Shown here piece after piece: positions 1-15,500 of a DNA stretch of 64,000 nt. Under the pieces are notes generated by a model. The model had not been told where the DNA came from. It saw nothing but the letters and a program-made list of their open reading frames with translations, and ran no database searches. Both the position numbers and the translations under genes were made by a program. The first letter of the stretch is position 1; each line of letters opens with the position of its first letter. Source of the stretch: Nissolia schottii (lineage: Eukaryota; Streptophyta; Magnoliopsida; Fabales; Fabaceae); contig QANU01109758.1 in NCBI GenBank assembly GCA_003254905.1, forward strand, positions 283,156 to 347,155. Direction: 5' to 3'.

Positions 1-68
1 ACTGAAAATGATATTTACTCTAAAAACAATTCATTCTGGAATTTAACAATTACACTCATTTGTCTCAG

Positions 69-3000
69 ATGGCAACTGGTGTGAATGGAGAGGAAGATGG
101 ACTTAAACTCTGGCAGAGTTTAGTACGTCAGACAGAATTGACTGCTCAGTTGTGTTCAATCACAAGAGATGTAAGGAATGTCCGTGGCAATACCCAGAAG
201 AAGATTGAAAAGCTTAGACAATTGCTTTCTGGTCTTCTTAGCGAGCTTACATATTTTGATGAGGTATCAGTCTAACACAAAGCAGTGCAGTCATTTGTTT
301 TTTCTATCTTTTTTGTTTACTTTAATAAGTGATATATCTTGGAGAAACCTATTTAATCTTCTCTATTTGATTAAATTGTTGCCAATAATTATATCTAGTG
401 AGTTCATTGAAAGTTTTTCAAATTTATGTTTATTGATTGATGTTACTTTCAATTGTAGCCAATACGATCGCCTCTGGCACCAGGTGTCCTCATAACTGGG
501 ATTGTACCTTCAGAGTCATCTATATTTAAAAGTGCATTGCATCCTTTGCGCCTTACTTTTAGAACAGCAAACAATGGCGGAACTTGTAAAATCATATTTA
601 AAAAGGGCGATGATATTCGACAAGACCAGTTGGTATTCCTACAAGACCTTCCTCTTTTCCCCTTGAGATTACTTGCAAATGGATACTTGTCTACATGTGC
701 ATTTGCACACTAATAATCACATGCTTGCTCGAGAAATTTTTAAGTGAGCACGAGTTTAACACATTATCTTTAGGCATACTCAATAAAAGTGGGTGCCACA
801 TGGTGGAACACAAAAACACTTGGTGGGGCGCACTATAAAGGTGGTAGGGCCCACTTTTATTGTGTGAGTGCCTAAGTATGGCGTGTTAAACTTTTGCTCA
901 CCTAAGAATTTCTCTGTTTGCCCTTGTGCTTATGCACACACTCAGGAACAATATTTCATGAATTTGAAGATATTTCACAAGGCATGATTTTAGTTACATG
1001 AATATTGGTTTTTTGCAGGTTGTTCAAATGGTATCACTGATGGATCGGTTGCTTAAGTTAGAAAATCTTGACCTACACTTAACACCATACAAGGTGCTAG
1101 CAACTGGGCAAGATGAAGGCATGTTGGAATTCATTCCATCCCATTCATTGGCACTGGTATGGTATTGGTTTAAATGTTTTTTTCCCCTTTAATTAGCATG
1201 GAGTCACTGCTTCCTCTTTTTTTGTGAATAAAGTTTCCTTTTACATTAATATTAAATAGCATTAAAGTTGGTCCTGTATAAAGTTTTTATATAGTTGCAA
1301 ACATATTTTACTTTGTTAGCTAACATATTCTTGTTAAGCTGATGTTTGGTCTTGGTGTTATCAATCTTATTTTTCTTTTTACTTCAGATATCTTAGTACA
1401 ATTGTGAATAATTTGATATTATCAGTTAAAGGAGTTGAAAATGACATTTTATCTTTTGGCATTTATCTTATCACTTGGTAGAAACTTGGCAAAAAAAATT
1501 GGAAATATCCGGGATTGTGTAGGTGGCATTGTTTCAGCACGGACATTGATCCATATATAGGCACTGTTTTGTCAAAGAAAGTTTATATGTTTAAATGGCA
1601 ATGTTTTTGTCTAAGACTATTTTATCTTACCCCCCCTCCCCCTCTACGGATAGTGTTCATAAGTCATTGTCGTAGTGGTTATAAAGTTATTAACATTTCG
1701 AATAGGAATTCAAATGCTTGTCAGGTTGGAGGTTGCTAGTTGTTTCTGACGGATCCTTTGATAATATAGGCTTTTGAAGTTTATTGATTGTGTATATTAG
1801 TTGTATGCACAACTATCTTTTTTATAATTTTATTTTTTGAGGACATAGATTTTGTCATTCAGTAAATGATCTGGTTGGTTGTTCAGTTGTTGGATGCATA
1901 ATTGCAATTGCTATACTAATATGTAATCCTTACCTGCCTAGATTCTATCAGAGCACCGTAGCATCATAAGCTATTTGCAGAAGTTTCATCCTGATGATCA
2001 TGGACCTTTTGGCATTACAGCCACATGTCTTGAAACATTTATAAAAAGCTGTGCTGGCTACTCTGTTATAACATATATACTTGGTATTGGAGACAGGTGA
2101 TTATTGATTTTATTCTCTACACATCATTTTGCATCTAAAGTAGTTTGTAGATATTTTGATAGATATTTTTGTTTTTGTGATATGCTGCTGATCTCACTTG
2201 CACAACCTCCATGGTCCCCCATCTCCAATAAAATGGGGAAGTAGGTTTTTAGGGTTGGGTGGGTTTCGACTGAGGACAGTTGGTCTTTTCATGTAGAATT
2301 TAAAATATCCTTCATGTTATAATTTAATCAGTATTTTCTGTTATCAGGACTTGTAAACTGTTTCCCATGTGTAAAATTCTCTGCATCATTTGGTTCTTTG
2401 ATTTAAACATCATTAAGAAGCAGTCTTCATTTTTTGCCCTTGCTCTGGGATAGGGTTGTCTTTTTGTCTCTTTGATGATGTGCTCATGATCATGTTCAGT
2501 TTTTTTTAGAAGAAGTCAGTTTTGTCTCTCTGGGACAGGACTTTGTTGCTGTTTTTCAGCTTTTGAGGAGGATGACTCATCCTCTGTTTATGCAATCTGT
2601 ATCCACAGTTACATAGTAGTTTGGTAATGTTAGCATCATTATGCTAGAGTTGAAGCTCATAGCTGGATATGGTTATTGCAGTTAGCAAAGAATGCTCACA
2701 TGGATTCTGTTAATCTATACTTTATCAAATAAGCATGTTACCTTATTCACAAAATGCATATTTCATCCTACTTGAAGTGAGTGAGTTTTTTATTTGGTAG
2801 GCACTTAGACAACCTCCTCCTTATAGATGACGGACGTCTTTTTCATGTTGATTTTGGTTTTATTCTTGGACGAGATCCAAAGCCATTTCCACCACCAATG
2901 AAGCTTTGCAAGGAAATGGTTGAGGCTATGGGTGGAGCTGAAAGGTAAAGTTCCCACTGGATGATTCACTTCAGATTCAAGATGGTGGATGTATGATGTG

Positions 3001-3411
3001 TGGCTTCAATTATGAGATAGTGATTGATTACTTTGTCTCCCTGCAGCCAATATTATACAAGGTTCAAGTCCTATTGTTGTGAAGCATACAACATTCTCCG
3101 GAAATCCAGTAACCTAATTTTAAATCTATTTTACCTAATGGCGGGTTCCAATATTCCTGACATCGCTTCTGATCCTGAAAAGGGAATCCTTAAGGTGAGA
3201 GCTTCTTCTTGTTTCAATAAATAGGTCAGAAATGTTTCTTTTGTTCTAACACCAAGTCTTTGTTGCTATACAGCTTCAAGAGAAGTTTCGGCTGGACTTG
3301 GATGATGAAGCCAGTATACATTTCTTCCAGGATCTTATCAATGAGAGTGTCAGTGCATTGTTCCCACAAATGGTTGAGACCATTCATCGGTGGGCTCAGT
3401 ATTGGCGGTAA
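69..3411 (+). CDS. VPS34: VPS34 class III phosphatidylinositol 3-kinase, C-terminal half (5' end outside window)
   Basis: Class III PI 3-kinase makes PI3P on endosomes, vacuole and autophagosome membranes. Seven in-frame exons are visible: 69-263, 459-632, 1019-1156, 1942-2096, 2801-2944, 3047-3194 and 3274-3411. All junctions are GT-AG and phases agree, giving 363 C-terminal residues. The product holds the end of the helical accessory region and the whole kinase domain. Lipid-kinase marks include the catalytic loop GIGDRHLDNLL, the activation segment [18 protein letters not shown] and the C-terminal end HRWAQYWR, the usual terminus of plant VPS34. Plant VPS34 proteins are about 810 residues, so the C2 and early helical parts lie upstream of base 1. 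The GT following SHSLAL at 1157 defines the third donor. A possible extra intron in the 3' UTR (donor after 3460) is not proven. Family assignment is very secure. Confidence 0.95.
731..914. repeat. Foldback MITE in a VPS34 intron
   Basis: Two arms of roughly 80 bp face each other. The left end GAGAAATTTTTAAGTGAGCA pairs with the complement of the right end TGCTCACCTAAGAATTTCTC, and AATAAAAGTGGG near 781 pairs with CCCACTTTTATT near 850. The element lies inside the intron 633-1018 in a transcribed region. No clear target duplication was found. Confidence 0.75.
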
Positions 3412-5089
3412 CCCAAATATTTATTGGGCATTGTTTCGCTTCGCTGTTGCAATTAACCAGGTACTTGCTAGTTGTATTCTGTAGAATAACAGGCAGAACC
3501 CAACATTTTTGTTGACTGATATTCCTTTAAGTTACAGCTAGAAGTTTTGATCTATTTTGTTCTTATTTTTATTGTACAAACATGACTTTGAGCTTTCACT
3601 GCCAAGCATATGCCTTTGTTCCTAAAACGAGACACGTACATACTATTATTGGCAGCTGATTCTGCATTTTGTATTCTTCCCGTTTGGAAGTGTCTTTGGG
3701 TTTCTTCCTGATATCTCGTTTCTTGCTTCCAGCATCTGATGCTGTCTGGAGGCTTCTGAAGCATATGCATCATTTATGATGTTCTGTCTTCTCTTGGAAC
3801 TCCATTAGCAGAGTCAGACCCTACTACAGCTGTGCAGTCAGCAGTATGCAGTGGTGTTGTGTGCAACTGTAAATAAATTAGTTCTTTTTTTTCATTGTTT
3901 CTGCCTACGTTTGTCTCAAGACGGCAGTATAAAAATATCTAGCATCTGCGAAACTAGTTGTCATTTAGGTTAAACTAATCTTTTGCCATTTTGTACAGAA
4001 AGTATTTTACCCGGTTATTATCTGCGCCACGATGTATATTTTATGTAAATAAATTCAGCTATGATATCGTACTCGTGCCGAATCTGCAAGAGATAAACGA
4101 CAAAAGTTGCATTTACATTGATGATGAAGACCGAAGAGCGCACTCAGATAGTACTACAGTATTTACATTTTATCGGCAAGAGCCATTCGACTTATTTTTT
4201 CATCTTGATTAGTAGTATTACAAAGTATATTACATTTTAACTAATGTGGTTTGAATTAAGTTGACTCATAATATTTTATTTTTTATTCACATAGCTTAAA
4301 TCCAATAATTAAAACCGCTTATATCAACTTAGTTGTGGTAATTACTTTCATATCAACTTAGTGTTGGTGATTTTTCTGATCTAAACTACAAATATCTAAA
4401 GATAATTAAACTTTAATTAATCTACTCAAGTTGGCCGATCAACTGAGTAAAATTTCCGTAGTACTATTTTTTCTTTTTCATTAACAAAATTTGAACTTCA
4501 GACTTAAAGAAAATAAATGTCAAATTATTTGTACTAATGTTTCTACTAGAGTTGGTAAATATGTTTGGAGTAGTGTTAGAAAAATGCTCATTGAATATAC
4601 AAAAATATGTTTACATTTTGTCACTCTTCTTGCAATGTCTTTTGGGGCTCACTTGAGAGAAGTGATAAAGTATAAACATATTGTTGTATGTTTAAAGAGC
4701 AAAATGGGTAAGATTATTTGGGTATCACAATGAACCAACAAATAGATCCCTATCCTAACATGCTTAAATATGCATCACATCTATCTCAATTTTTTTTCCT
4801 CTTTAATTACCAATATTTGGTGAACCTTTGGACAACTGATTATGTTTGACATGAGGAATTTGAGGACCCATTTAAGGAGGTAAACTCATCCAATATAACA
4901 AATTATTTCATTCTTAAGACTTAAATTCAAGATCATTAGTTAAAAGGTCAGAGCTTCCTACTACTTCAACCAATAATGTGTCGGTGCATCCATCTCATCT
5001 TAATATACATGTTTCTTTTTCCGTATAAAAAAAACTATCGGTTGAAGAAAAGGGTTGTTCTAGTCCAAAGTATTTAGGATTACCCCAGG
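3412..5089. other. VPS34 3' UTR and intergenic spacer
   Basis: The first several hundred bases are presumably the VPS34 3' UTR, with a possible intron starting at 3461. The rest is AT-rich with only short chance reading frames. I see no gene. Confidence 0.5.
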
Positions 5090-5720
5090 AAGTATTTAGG
5101 ATTACCAACGAAATGGGGAAGATCAAGAAGTATTTCTCTCGCTTGGATAAAGGATGCTATATATCAGAAACTGGCAGGGTGGAAGGAAAAACTGCTTAAT
5201 CAAGCAGGGAAGGAGGTGCTTACCAAGTTAGTAATCCAAGCAATTCCCATTTATGCTATGTCAATCCTAAAATTCCCCAAAACATTCTGTGATAAAATTT
5301 GCTCTCGAGTAGAGAGATTCTGGTGGGGCTTCTAACAAAAAAGACCGGGGTATACATTGGAAGAGTTGGGAATTTGTGTCATAGGCATGGGTTTCAAACT
5401 AGCAAAGTAGGCCTAGAGAATCGTTCATTCCCGTAGTGCTCTGTGGGTTCAAATATTAAAGGCTTTATACTTTCCTACAAGTACCATTTTTGAAGCAAAA
5501 AGGAAAAGAGGTGCCTCTTGAGTTTGGGATAGTCTCTTACAAGAAGAGATTTTATCAAATTTGAAGGTTACTAGACAACTGGTAACGAGAACTCTTATCA
5601 AGATTGGGCGTCACAACTAGATCCCAGGTTCCCACCGCATTAGGCCCTTGCTGAAGCCAAAGATTTCAAGGATTGGGGTATTGCCCTCCTAACAACCTTT
5701 GGGCAATCTGTAAAGTTATG
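5090..5720 (+). mobile_element. Decayed LINE (non-LTR retrotransposon) reverse-transcriptase remnant
   Basis: The frame from 5138 to 5335 reads like the C-terminal part of plant LINE polymerases. It contains AIYQKLAGWKEKLLNQAGKE followed by VLTKLVIQAIPIYAMSILKF and ends RFWWG before a stop. Matching pieces continue in shifted frames to about 5700, such as KALYFPTSTIFEAKRK and a WDSLLQEEIL-like segment that in intact elements leads to the zf-RVT region. Several frameshifts and stops show it is dead. No 5' end, poly-A tail or target duplication was seen, so this is an internal fragment. Confidence 0.8.
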
Positions 5721-7410
5721 TTAATGTAAGAATAGGTTATGATAATGCAGTCTAAGTTACGATGTGACTTTTTTTTAACCAACCTCCATTCTGTGTATCT
5801 CAATATCCATGTGCTATTTCCTTCGCATTAATAGAAGGTGTCTCTACCCTAAACGTGAATTATTCTGGTTTTTGAAATTAATAAATTAATTTTGTTAGTC
5901 CTTAAATTTATAAGACTTGAGTCACCTTAGTCTCTACCCCTTTTTGAAAAGAAAAGAAAAAATCATTACTGTTTCATCAATTTTTTCGCTCATTTATTAC
6001 ATTAGACTCTAATTATAATAATAATAATAATAATTGAGACAACAAATAAAGTTGTGAAATCACCCAAACAATTTATATTTGTAGCCTTAAATTTTATCGC
6101 TATCACATTTTTTATCTCATGTAATGTCGTAATTTCATTTACCTTACTACCATGTTTAACATGTCACAACCTTATTAATGAAAATTTGATGTTATTGTAA
6201 TAGAAATGTGACAAGGGACTAATGTGATTCAAGAACTAAAGTGATCAATAATTGATGCCAATGCTTTACAAAATTTTAAAAAAAAGTATTTTGCATATCT
6301 TAATTCATATTTTTTTATTTGGTTCGGTACCATTGAATATTCAAGGTGCTTTCCTTATTTTAAGAAGAAAGAAAAAGAAAATATTATTTGTATTCATTTT
6401 ACATAAGATAAGATACTATGTAAATTCACATTTTATCTATTATTTTTTTAATAGAATTCAAGTCTTATTGAGACCTCATTAAATAATAGATGAAGTATGA
6501 GTCGAATTCGTATCCTAAACAAAATGAGTATAAATAACGTTAGGGCATATTTGGTGCATCACATGAGGTAGGATAGGATAAACTAATACAATACATGATG
6601 ACTTTATCAGCTATTTGGTATGACCAATGTATTGTAAAAGCTTATCCATCAAGATTCTCTTATACATAAAACGATAACTTAATCTTGCTTAGAAAGACAT
6701 GATAAAACCTTATTAGCTTTTGACATATTAGGCCTCTTTCAGTCATGTTATTTTATTTAATCAAATAAATAATATAATAAATAATAAAAATATCAAATAA
6801 TTAATAAAAATTAAAATTAATAAATAATTTAATATATATAAAAAATTAGGATAACTAATTAATTGAGTAAATTATAATAGTATTTATTAATAAATATCTA
6901 TTTTAAATAAATTATATTTAATATAAAAAATAATTATTCAATAATCAAAGAATTCATTAATTATTATAATAAATTAATAAATACTTAATATACATATAAT
7001 TATTCATAATAATTTTTTTAAAAATAATTACTTCTAATACATAAATATTTTAATGTTACATTAAATTTAATTTTAAATAATTAATATAAATTATTATTTT
7101 TATAAATTAAAATTTTAAATAGTAGAGATCAATGAATATTGAAAATAAATATAATTATTATTAGTAAAATTTTAAATTTTTATTTTTATAATTAATAAAT
7201 TTAATATCTTATAATTATCTTATTTTTAATCAAATAATTTTTATTAATTAAAATTATTTGAAAAGTGTTAAAATTGTCATATAATATGACTCAATATCTT
7301 ACACACTTAAATATAAAAAATTACGTAATATTAAAAATTTGTCAAATCACATCTCATCGCATTTAATCAGGCTACAGTAAAATCAATTACGGTACCCCTT
7401 ACTCTCGTCT
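5721..7410. other. AT-rich intergenic spacer upstream of ARF1
   Basis: No gene seen. There is a short ATA trinucleotide run near 6016-6034 and a very AT-rich block at 6760-7340. A stretch from 6541 resembles the end of an inverted-repeat element, but no partner end was found. Confidence 0.5.
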
Positions 7411-7416
7411 TCACCT

Positions 7417-7423
7417 TATAAAA
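7417..7423 (+). promoter_or_regulatory. Probable TATA box of the ARF1 gene
   Basis: TATAAAA lies before a pyrimidine-rich stretch that fits a plant 5' UTR. The UTR exon appears to end at 7560 (AAG/GTAACT). Confidence 0.6.
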
Positions 7424-7480
7424 TCCCACTCTCGTTAACGCTTCTCACCCCTCTCCCTCCATTTCGCGTTGTCTCAAAGC

Positions 7481-7486
<6 letters not shown>

Positions 7487-7517
<31 letters not shown>
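7487..7517. repeat. (CT)n microsatellite in the ARF1 5' UTR
   Basis: About 15 uninterrupted TC units lie in the leader exon. Pyrimidine repeats are common in plant leaders. Confidence 0.95.
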
Positions 7518-7520
<3 letters not shown>

Positions 7521-7978
7521 CTTACTGGTTCTAGATCCCTCAAGCTCTCATTTCGCCAAGGTAACTTCCAATTTCAGATCCTCTTCTTCATTCTTCGTTA
7601 ATCTCTCTAGCTTCAATCGATTCACGCCCTTCGATTCGATAATTTTAACTTCGTTCAGTTAATGGATTCGCTGTTCCCCCCCCCCTTACGCTTTAGTAGT
7701 TTCTCTTGTTATTGTTCTCTGCACTGTTTGATCTGTGACTTTTTTCGATCGAAATATTTAGATCGTTCGTTTTTTTTTTAATCCCCCGAAATTCGCGTCA
7801 ATCTGGAAATGTTGTTCGTTGCGAATCGATTATTTGCATGCCGCTGGTTTTCTTTTTTCTCGTCGAGCTTGAGATCTGGCTGAATCCAGTGGCATTGAAT
7901 AGATTTAGTGGAAGAAATTGTTCTATTTGATAAGATAGCGTTTTTTCTTCTTGTTTTTGAACTTCAAAATTTGAATAA

Positions 7979-10161
<2,183 letters not shown>

Positions 10162-10520
10162 TGCTTTTGGGGAGTCTTGTGGATCGGTAATTCTGGATGC
10201 AGGGGTGAATATTATCTAGCTTTTATTTTTGGTCGTCTTCCGAAACAACTTCGATTTGTGTTCATGTAATGTGATTTAGGACATCTTCATGGTTAAAATT
10301 GTAGTAGAAATTTGTTTCAAGGATGTGTAATACTTCAAAGCTGTTCTTATTGGGTTTGGTTGCAATGTTCGTAACTGTAATGGAGAATACTAATTCAATG
10401 CGCCATCCTGTTCTGATTTATTTATAGTTTATTTTGGTCATATATTCTTTTTCAATGTAATGAGAATGGTCGGGGATTTCTTTTATTGTTGTAAGATACC
10501 AGGAAGTAAAAAAAAAAATT
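10162..10520 (+). other. ARF1 3' UTR and downstream flank
   Basis: T-rich sequence after the stop, consistent with a plant 3' UTR. The poly-A site cannot be fixed from sequence alone. Nothing else seen. Confidence 0.5.
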
Positions 10521-11260
10521 GATCTCTTCTTCCTCTTGCAGCACTCTGCCTTCTTCCCCCTTCAGCACCGTCGCTCCTCTGCGAATGGGCCACTGCCCAC
10601 AACGACCACCTCCTTTTGAACTGCTCTGTGGACAGTCACCACATATGCTTGTTCGTCGTCTTCCTACCAACACTTTTGCAGCTCCTCTCAGACAAAACTC
10701 ACCATGAACAAACTCATCACAACCTGCAATTGAAGCTGTGCACAACCACTATCACCGCGATAAAGCTGCCTTTGAAAGGCTGCAGATTATGAAGAGAGGC
10801 TGGAAACCACTGGGAAAATCACATCTGCTTTGCAGAAAGGGATAGGATCATCCTTGTTTCCTAGTGTATGCTCACTGCCAAGATCTCGCCTGTCACTGCT
10901 TTGGACTTGCGTCATCATCAGTGCACCGCCAAAAGTGCAAGAAAGGCAAAGAGGGCATAGCTGTGTTGCCAATTGCAACCACGACCGCTACAAACTTGCC
11001 TTTGAATCAATGACCATTATTGTGAGTTCATGCACTTGTTACTTCTTTTCGCATTTCTACCAGAGAGTTGGAGGAGTTAGTAAGTCACAAGTTAAAATAA
11101 CCGTGGAGTGGTGGTGCCAGTGTGGCGATAAGGTTGAGATGGGGGAGCAGAGGGGACGATTGTCGACAATAAGCACAAGGGTGCCAAACCAGGGGAGGAG
11201 TGCGGTGGCAGATGGGGAGGAGGCCGTTAGAACACTGGAAATGATTTAGTGGCAAAGTCA
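10520..11260. other. GC-richer island of unknown nature
   Basis: Base composition is clearly richer in G+C than the flanks, and open frames exist on both strands (for example 139 codons at 10830-11249, +). I recognise no family, splice pattern or promoter. A motif ending CTGCCTTTGAA / TTGCCTTTGAA after a CAAC(C)AC..AC..CGC context occurs twice, near 10740-10780 and 10975-11005, suggesting internal duplication. It could be a captured gene scrap, a decayed element or an unrecognised exon. Confidence 0.35.
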
Positions 11261-11424
11261 AAGTCGAAAAATAATAAAAGTGAAGGGATAAAATGTAGGT
11301 AAATCACACAAGTTTTTAAATAAACTATTATAACAAAAGTATAAATCTATTTATATTGGAAATAAATAGTTTTAATCAAATTTTAGTTTAGGCCATTAGT
11401 TTGGAATTAGGATATAGTAACTAT

Positions 11425-11508
11425 TGAAGTCCCAAACTCAAACTCAATTAACTGTATTTAATAATAAAGAGCATTTGACCTTAATAGTTAATTGAGTTTG
11501 GGGCTTCA
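11425..11508. repeat. Short inverted repeat
   Basis: TGAAGTCCCAAACTC...CAATTAACT at 11425-11453 pairs with AGTTAATTGAGTTTGGGGCT at 11486-11505. The stem is about 23-25 bp with a 32-bp loop. It may be a very short MITE. Confidence 0.6.
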
Positions 11509-11611
11509 CGAATGAAGCTACCATGGCATTGAATTAACCAATGGAATATTTAGTTAGAAAGGTGTATATGAAGATGACATAAGAATATTAAGAGTATTTA
11601 GAATCTTTTTT

Positions 11612-12003
11612 AAGTGGTTTTTCACCTATTCTATCAGGTAAATATCTTATGTTACTTAATTTATCAATTTTAATATTTTTATAACTAAATTCATTGAATT
11701 TTATTATCATTTCATAATCTAATATGACATATTGATGAATTATATGATCTAATATAATAAATTAATATTTTTTAATACAATATTTGTAAAGAAGTGCATC
11801 GTAAGCTCAAATGGTCTGCAAATCTCTAAATTTTTTATAAGTTGACTTTTTCAATGATTTAACTAATAATAAGTTTATTAAAATCATATACAACATAAAA
11901 TAATAACAAAATACAATAAATTTCGCTGTAAACATTATAAAAAATTAATAAATTAAGTAACATGAGATAAATTAAATAGCATGGGTAGATTAGAAACCGC
12001 CTC
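11612..12003. mobile_element. MITE, copy 1 of a roughly 390-bp family
   Basis: The ends AAGTGGTTTTTCACCTATTC and, complemented, AGGCGGTTTCTAATCTACCC are inverted repeats, extended inward by matching ATGTTACTTAATTTAT-like blocks. The interior is AT-rich. It aligns by eye along its whole length with the element at 58325-58710, sharing CATCGTAAGCTCAAAT and CAAATCTCTAAA blocks. No coding capacity. The superfamily and target duplication are unresolved. Confidence 0.75.
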
Positions 12004-12549
12004 TTTGTTGATAAAATTCATTCGAGAAAAAGGAAAGATTTCCCTTTTTTTTTTTTAATTATCTTGAAGTAGATCAGCAAAATTGATTCAGTCATGCTCT
12101 GGAGCATGACAAATTATTGCACAAAAATGCACGAATAATGATCTAACAGTTATTGTTTTAGTTTGATCAAATAAAAAAAATACGGATAGCAATTAAACGG
12201 TTAAGAGTAACTGAGCGGCAAGTAGTGCAAATGTTTGTTGAGATGTCCATCATTTTTTAAATTGTTAAAGACGCTTCTACATATTTGTTTGTTGTTTGTA
12301 TTCAAGAAAAATTATTGCATGGTACTAAAATAAATTGCATGGTCATGGAGTTATGCTGTCATATCATCTTTTGGCAGAGGATAATCTTCTATTGAGTAAA
12401 TGGCCAAATTAGCTTTAACATTTTCATTTTCATTTTCAATTTGATTCCAAGAGAATTTATATCAATTTAGTTATCACTTTTACATTATTTACTAATAAGT
12501 GATGGAAATTTGAAAGAGGACTTGCTGATGCAGGAAAACCTCAAAACAG
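12004..12549. other. Spacer downstream of MTOPVIB-like gene
   Basis: AT-rich, no gene seen. It probably includes the 3' UTR of the minus-strand gene that ends at 12550. Confidence 0.5.
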
Positions 12550-15500
12550 TTACAAGTCCAAGGGACTGAAATCATATTCACCTTCTTCGTAGTCGTTTTC
12601 CTGAAACTCCATTTCTTCAACCCGGTCGTCCTCAAAAAGGAAAGGCGCTACTTCTTTAGTCTTGTGGGGCTTTTTGTCGTTCATCTCTATAACTGAAACA
12701 ATCCTTTCCTTAATACAGTTCTCCATAATTTCAGTTGCAACTACTTGGGACTGTAATCCAAGCAGAGAGAAGCATTCTCCCTTGAAATCTAAGTCACAGG
12801 AAGACAAGATAAGCCCTGCGATTGTTTTTGCGAGATCAGGGGCATAACTGCGAATCTGAAAATGAAAGAGCAACTTCTTACAAAACTGCAAAGATGGCCA
12901 AATATTATAAGGCCAGAGATATCCAGAAAGTTGCAAAACAATTTTGCAACCTAGTCACCAGAACTCAAGTTTCAGAGATAGGTCAGATCACAACTGAAAT
13001 AGCCAATGCCATACTATCAATGGACATAAAGTCAGATAGGTAGTAATTAGTAAATCAGAATACCTATAATTAGTATATGTTATGAAAAAACTTACTAAAC
13101 CAAGAGCAAAAAATGTCTAGTCAGTGTGGGTTATTTTCCTCCATTTTAATTTCCTTTTAATGTTTGGAAGTTTTCACAGACAACCCAAAATCCACGTAAT
13201 TCCTTGTAGAATAGAGAGGAAGCAAACCACAAGCACATTAATGTTGGCCCAGAAAAGGTGAAATTTAATATTTTAATGCCACCTTGATCTATCATTCGTG
13301 AATGAACATATTCGTTTTGCTTCACTCAGCCTGAGACAGGAAAGGGATGCTAAGGATGAACAGAATCCAGTAAAACTAAGATAGTTAAATATACTAACAA
13401 CTTCGTGATAAAAATACAGTTCAATGAATGTAAAATCAAATTGCTGAGTATATTTCAGTTCATTGTCTTTACTGTGGATGCTTTTGTTCTTTTGAAAAGC
13501 ATTGGTGGTTTAACCAGAGAAAGGGAAGGGAAGTGGAAGGGAAGTGGCTCATAGATCACAAATGTGTGTGAACCAGAGAGATAATGAGGGAGATGAACTG
13601 ACCTGAACTGCACGAGAACTTAAAAGAACTCCTGAATGCTTTTCCTTCATGTCATCCAGTGAAAACTTAACAGCTCTTTTAACAAGATTTCGTTCAATTC
13701 GAGACATTTTTCTTGGTGCTTGTATCACGGTCTTAACAGCATGTCAAGGAAGTATATCGCAAGAACCAACTAAAAAAATATTTGACATACATTATCATAC
13801 TTACACAGTGCAAATGCTCATACTTATTTTCATGTTGGGAAATATGTATTTGGCTATCATATGCTTTTGAGAGAAGAATAAGTGTAATTTTAACAGATAT
13901 AGAGTCTTATACAGATCCTATGAAGTATATTTGGCTATCTAGTCTTTCAGAAAAGCATCAAAATGTTGTCTAAGATAAGACTTCTGTGTTTGACTGTCTC
14001 AGATAAAGCAAAAAAGGGTCTGTTCAATGCTGGATATTGTTTATGATACGAGTGGAGCACAATATCAATGTGGATATCTGTAGGCAAGTTTTCCCATTCT
14101 AGTAATGCAAGGTCATCTTGCTGCACTATTTCCCCTAAATTCAAACCATATCTTTTCCAGTCAATGCTTTTCAATGCCATCATAGATGAGTAGGAGATTG
14201 TACCAGGTGAGAAGTCCTTGAAATAAATAACCTGATATTAAAATTGTTATCATTCATTTTATACCAACCAAACTGAACTGAAACATATAATCCAAGGGAC
14301 TTTTTGAGAAACCTCTGTTTTGTCACCATATTTCCTGAAGCATGCAGTGTTTTCCATTGATATACTACTTATTATTATGACTGCCTCCATCACAAGTTCA
14401 GTTTGTAGACGGTTTTCAGTGCTGCAAGCTACGCCACTACCAACTTTGAGCTGTTCCCTACAAAGGTTGAATAAGTAGATAATTCTAAAGCTATTAGTGC
14501 TATGACTTATGAATCTGGAGGCTCTTTTTTATTAAGCAGGAGTATATCCACCAAGAAAGTAAATATTTTGAGCAGATTATCTAGTTATAAAAAAATATTT
14601 TCACATTGCTTGTCAGATATGTTAGGACCACACAATTTCTCACATTGCCTCTCTTAAATGTGAGACAATGGTCCCACCCAATTAGATGGATCCAACCAAT
14701 TGAATAAGTAGCAACATGTTACATTTCACATGCATATAGGCTGACAGATGTCATGTTTGACACCATTTCCTGGACCATACTTCATACCACATTTTGGGTT
14801 CTGCTAAGTTACTGACTGACTTTCTAAAGAATTGACATACCTTGAATATATATATACAATGAGTGGTAAATTTTAATGTTCGAGTGATAATTAACATATC
14901 CCATGAACTATAGGATGAGACCAACAAATTATCGAATTTAAAGTATAGTAGTGTGGGAGAAATCTCTTCAGAGTGACATAACAACAGTAAAGTCTAATAT
15001 CTACTAATTCTAGAACAAAAACATTATGATTCTAACTGAAAAACAGGGAGCTGACTTGAGATAATGAACTTACCAACTTGGGAAGCAAGACTGGCACTTG
15101 TTACCTAAACTATTTCCATGCTTTAGTACGTAATCTTCAAGGCCAGACTTAAGAAGTTCAAGATTTGATGTTGAGATTGGTAATTGCTTGCTCTCATTTG
15201 CAAGAAAAACCTTTTCATATCGTGAACCAGGTACATCATAATCTTCTGCCCCCAAATGGATTGCAACATTCTGGACAAGAAAGCAATGTGAATCACTAAT
15301 ACTCTGCCAAAGTCTTGATCAAGAGTTCTGAATTAAAATTGTAAGACCACTTCAGAATATATGGAAATTTTAACTGTTGATAGCAAATGCGGGAGAAGAA
15401 AAATGTTCTCTGGGAGCGACATTGACGCACTTGAGGTTATAATATGAGAACATTTGAGACTACTGCACTTAGTCAGTTTAACTTACAGGAATACTTAGAA

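Noticed and set aside
10830-11249. 139-codon frame as a gene
   Set aside because: No recognised family, no plausible promoter, and competing open frames on the other strand; kept only as an island of unknown nature.
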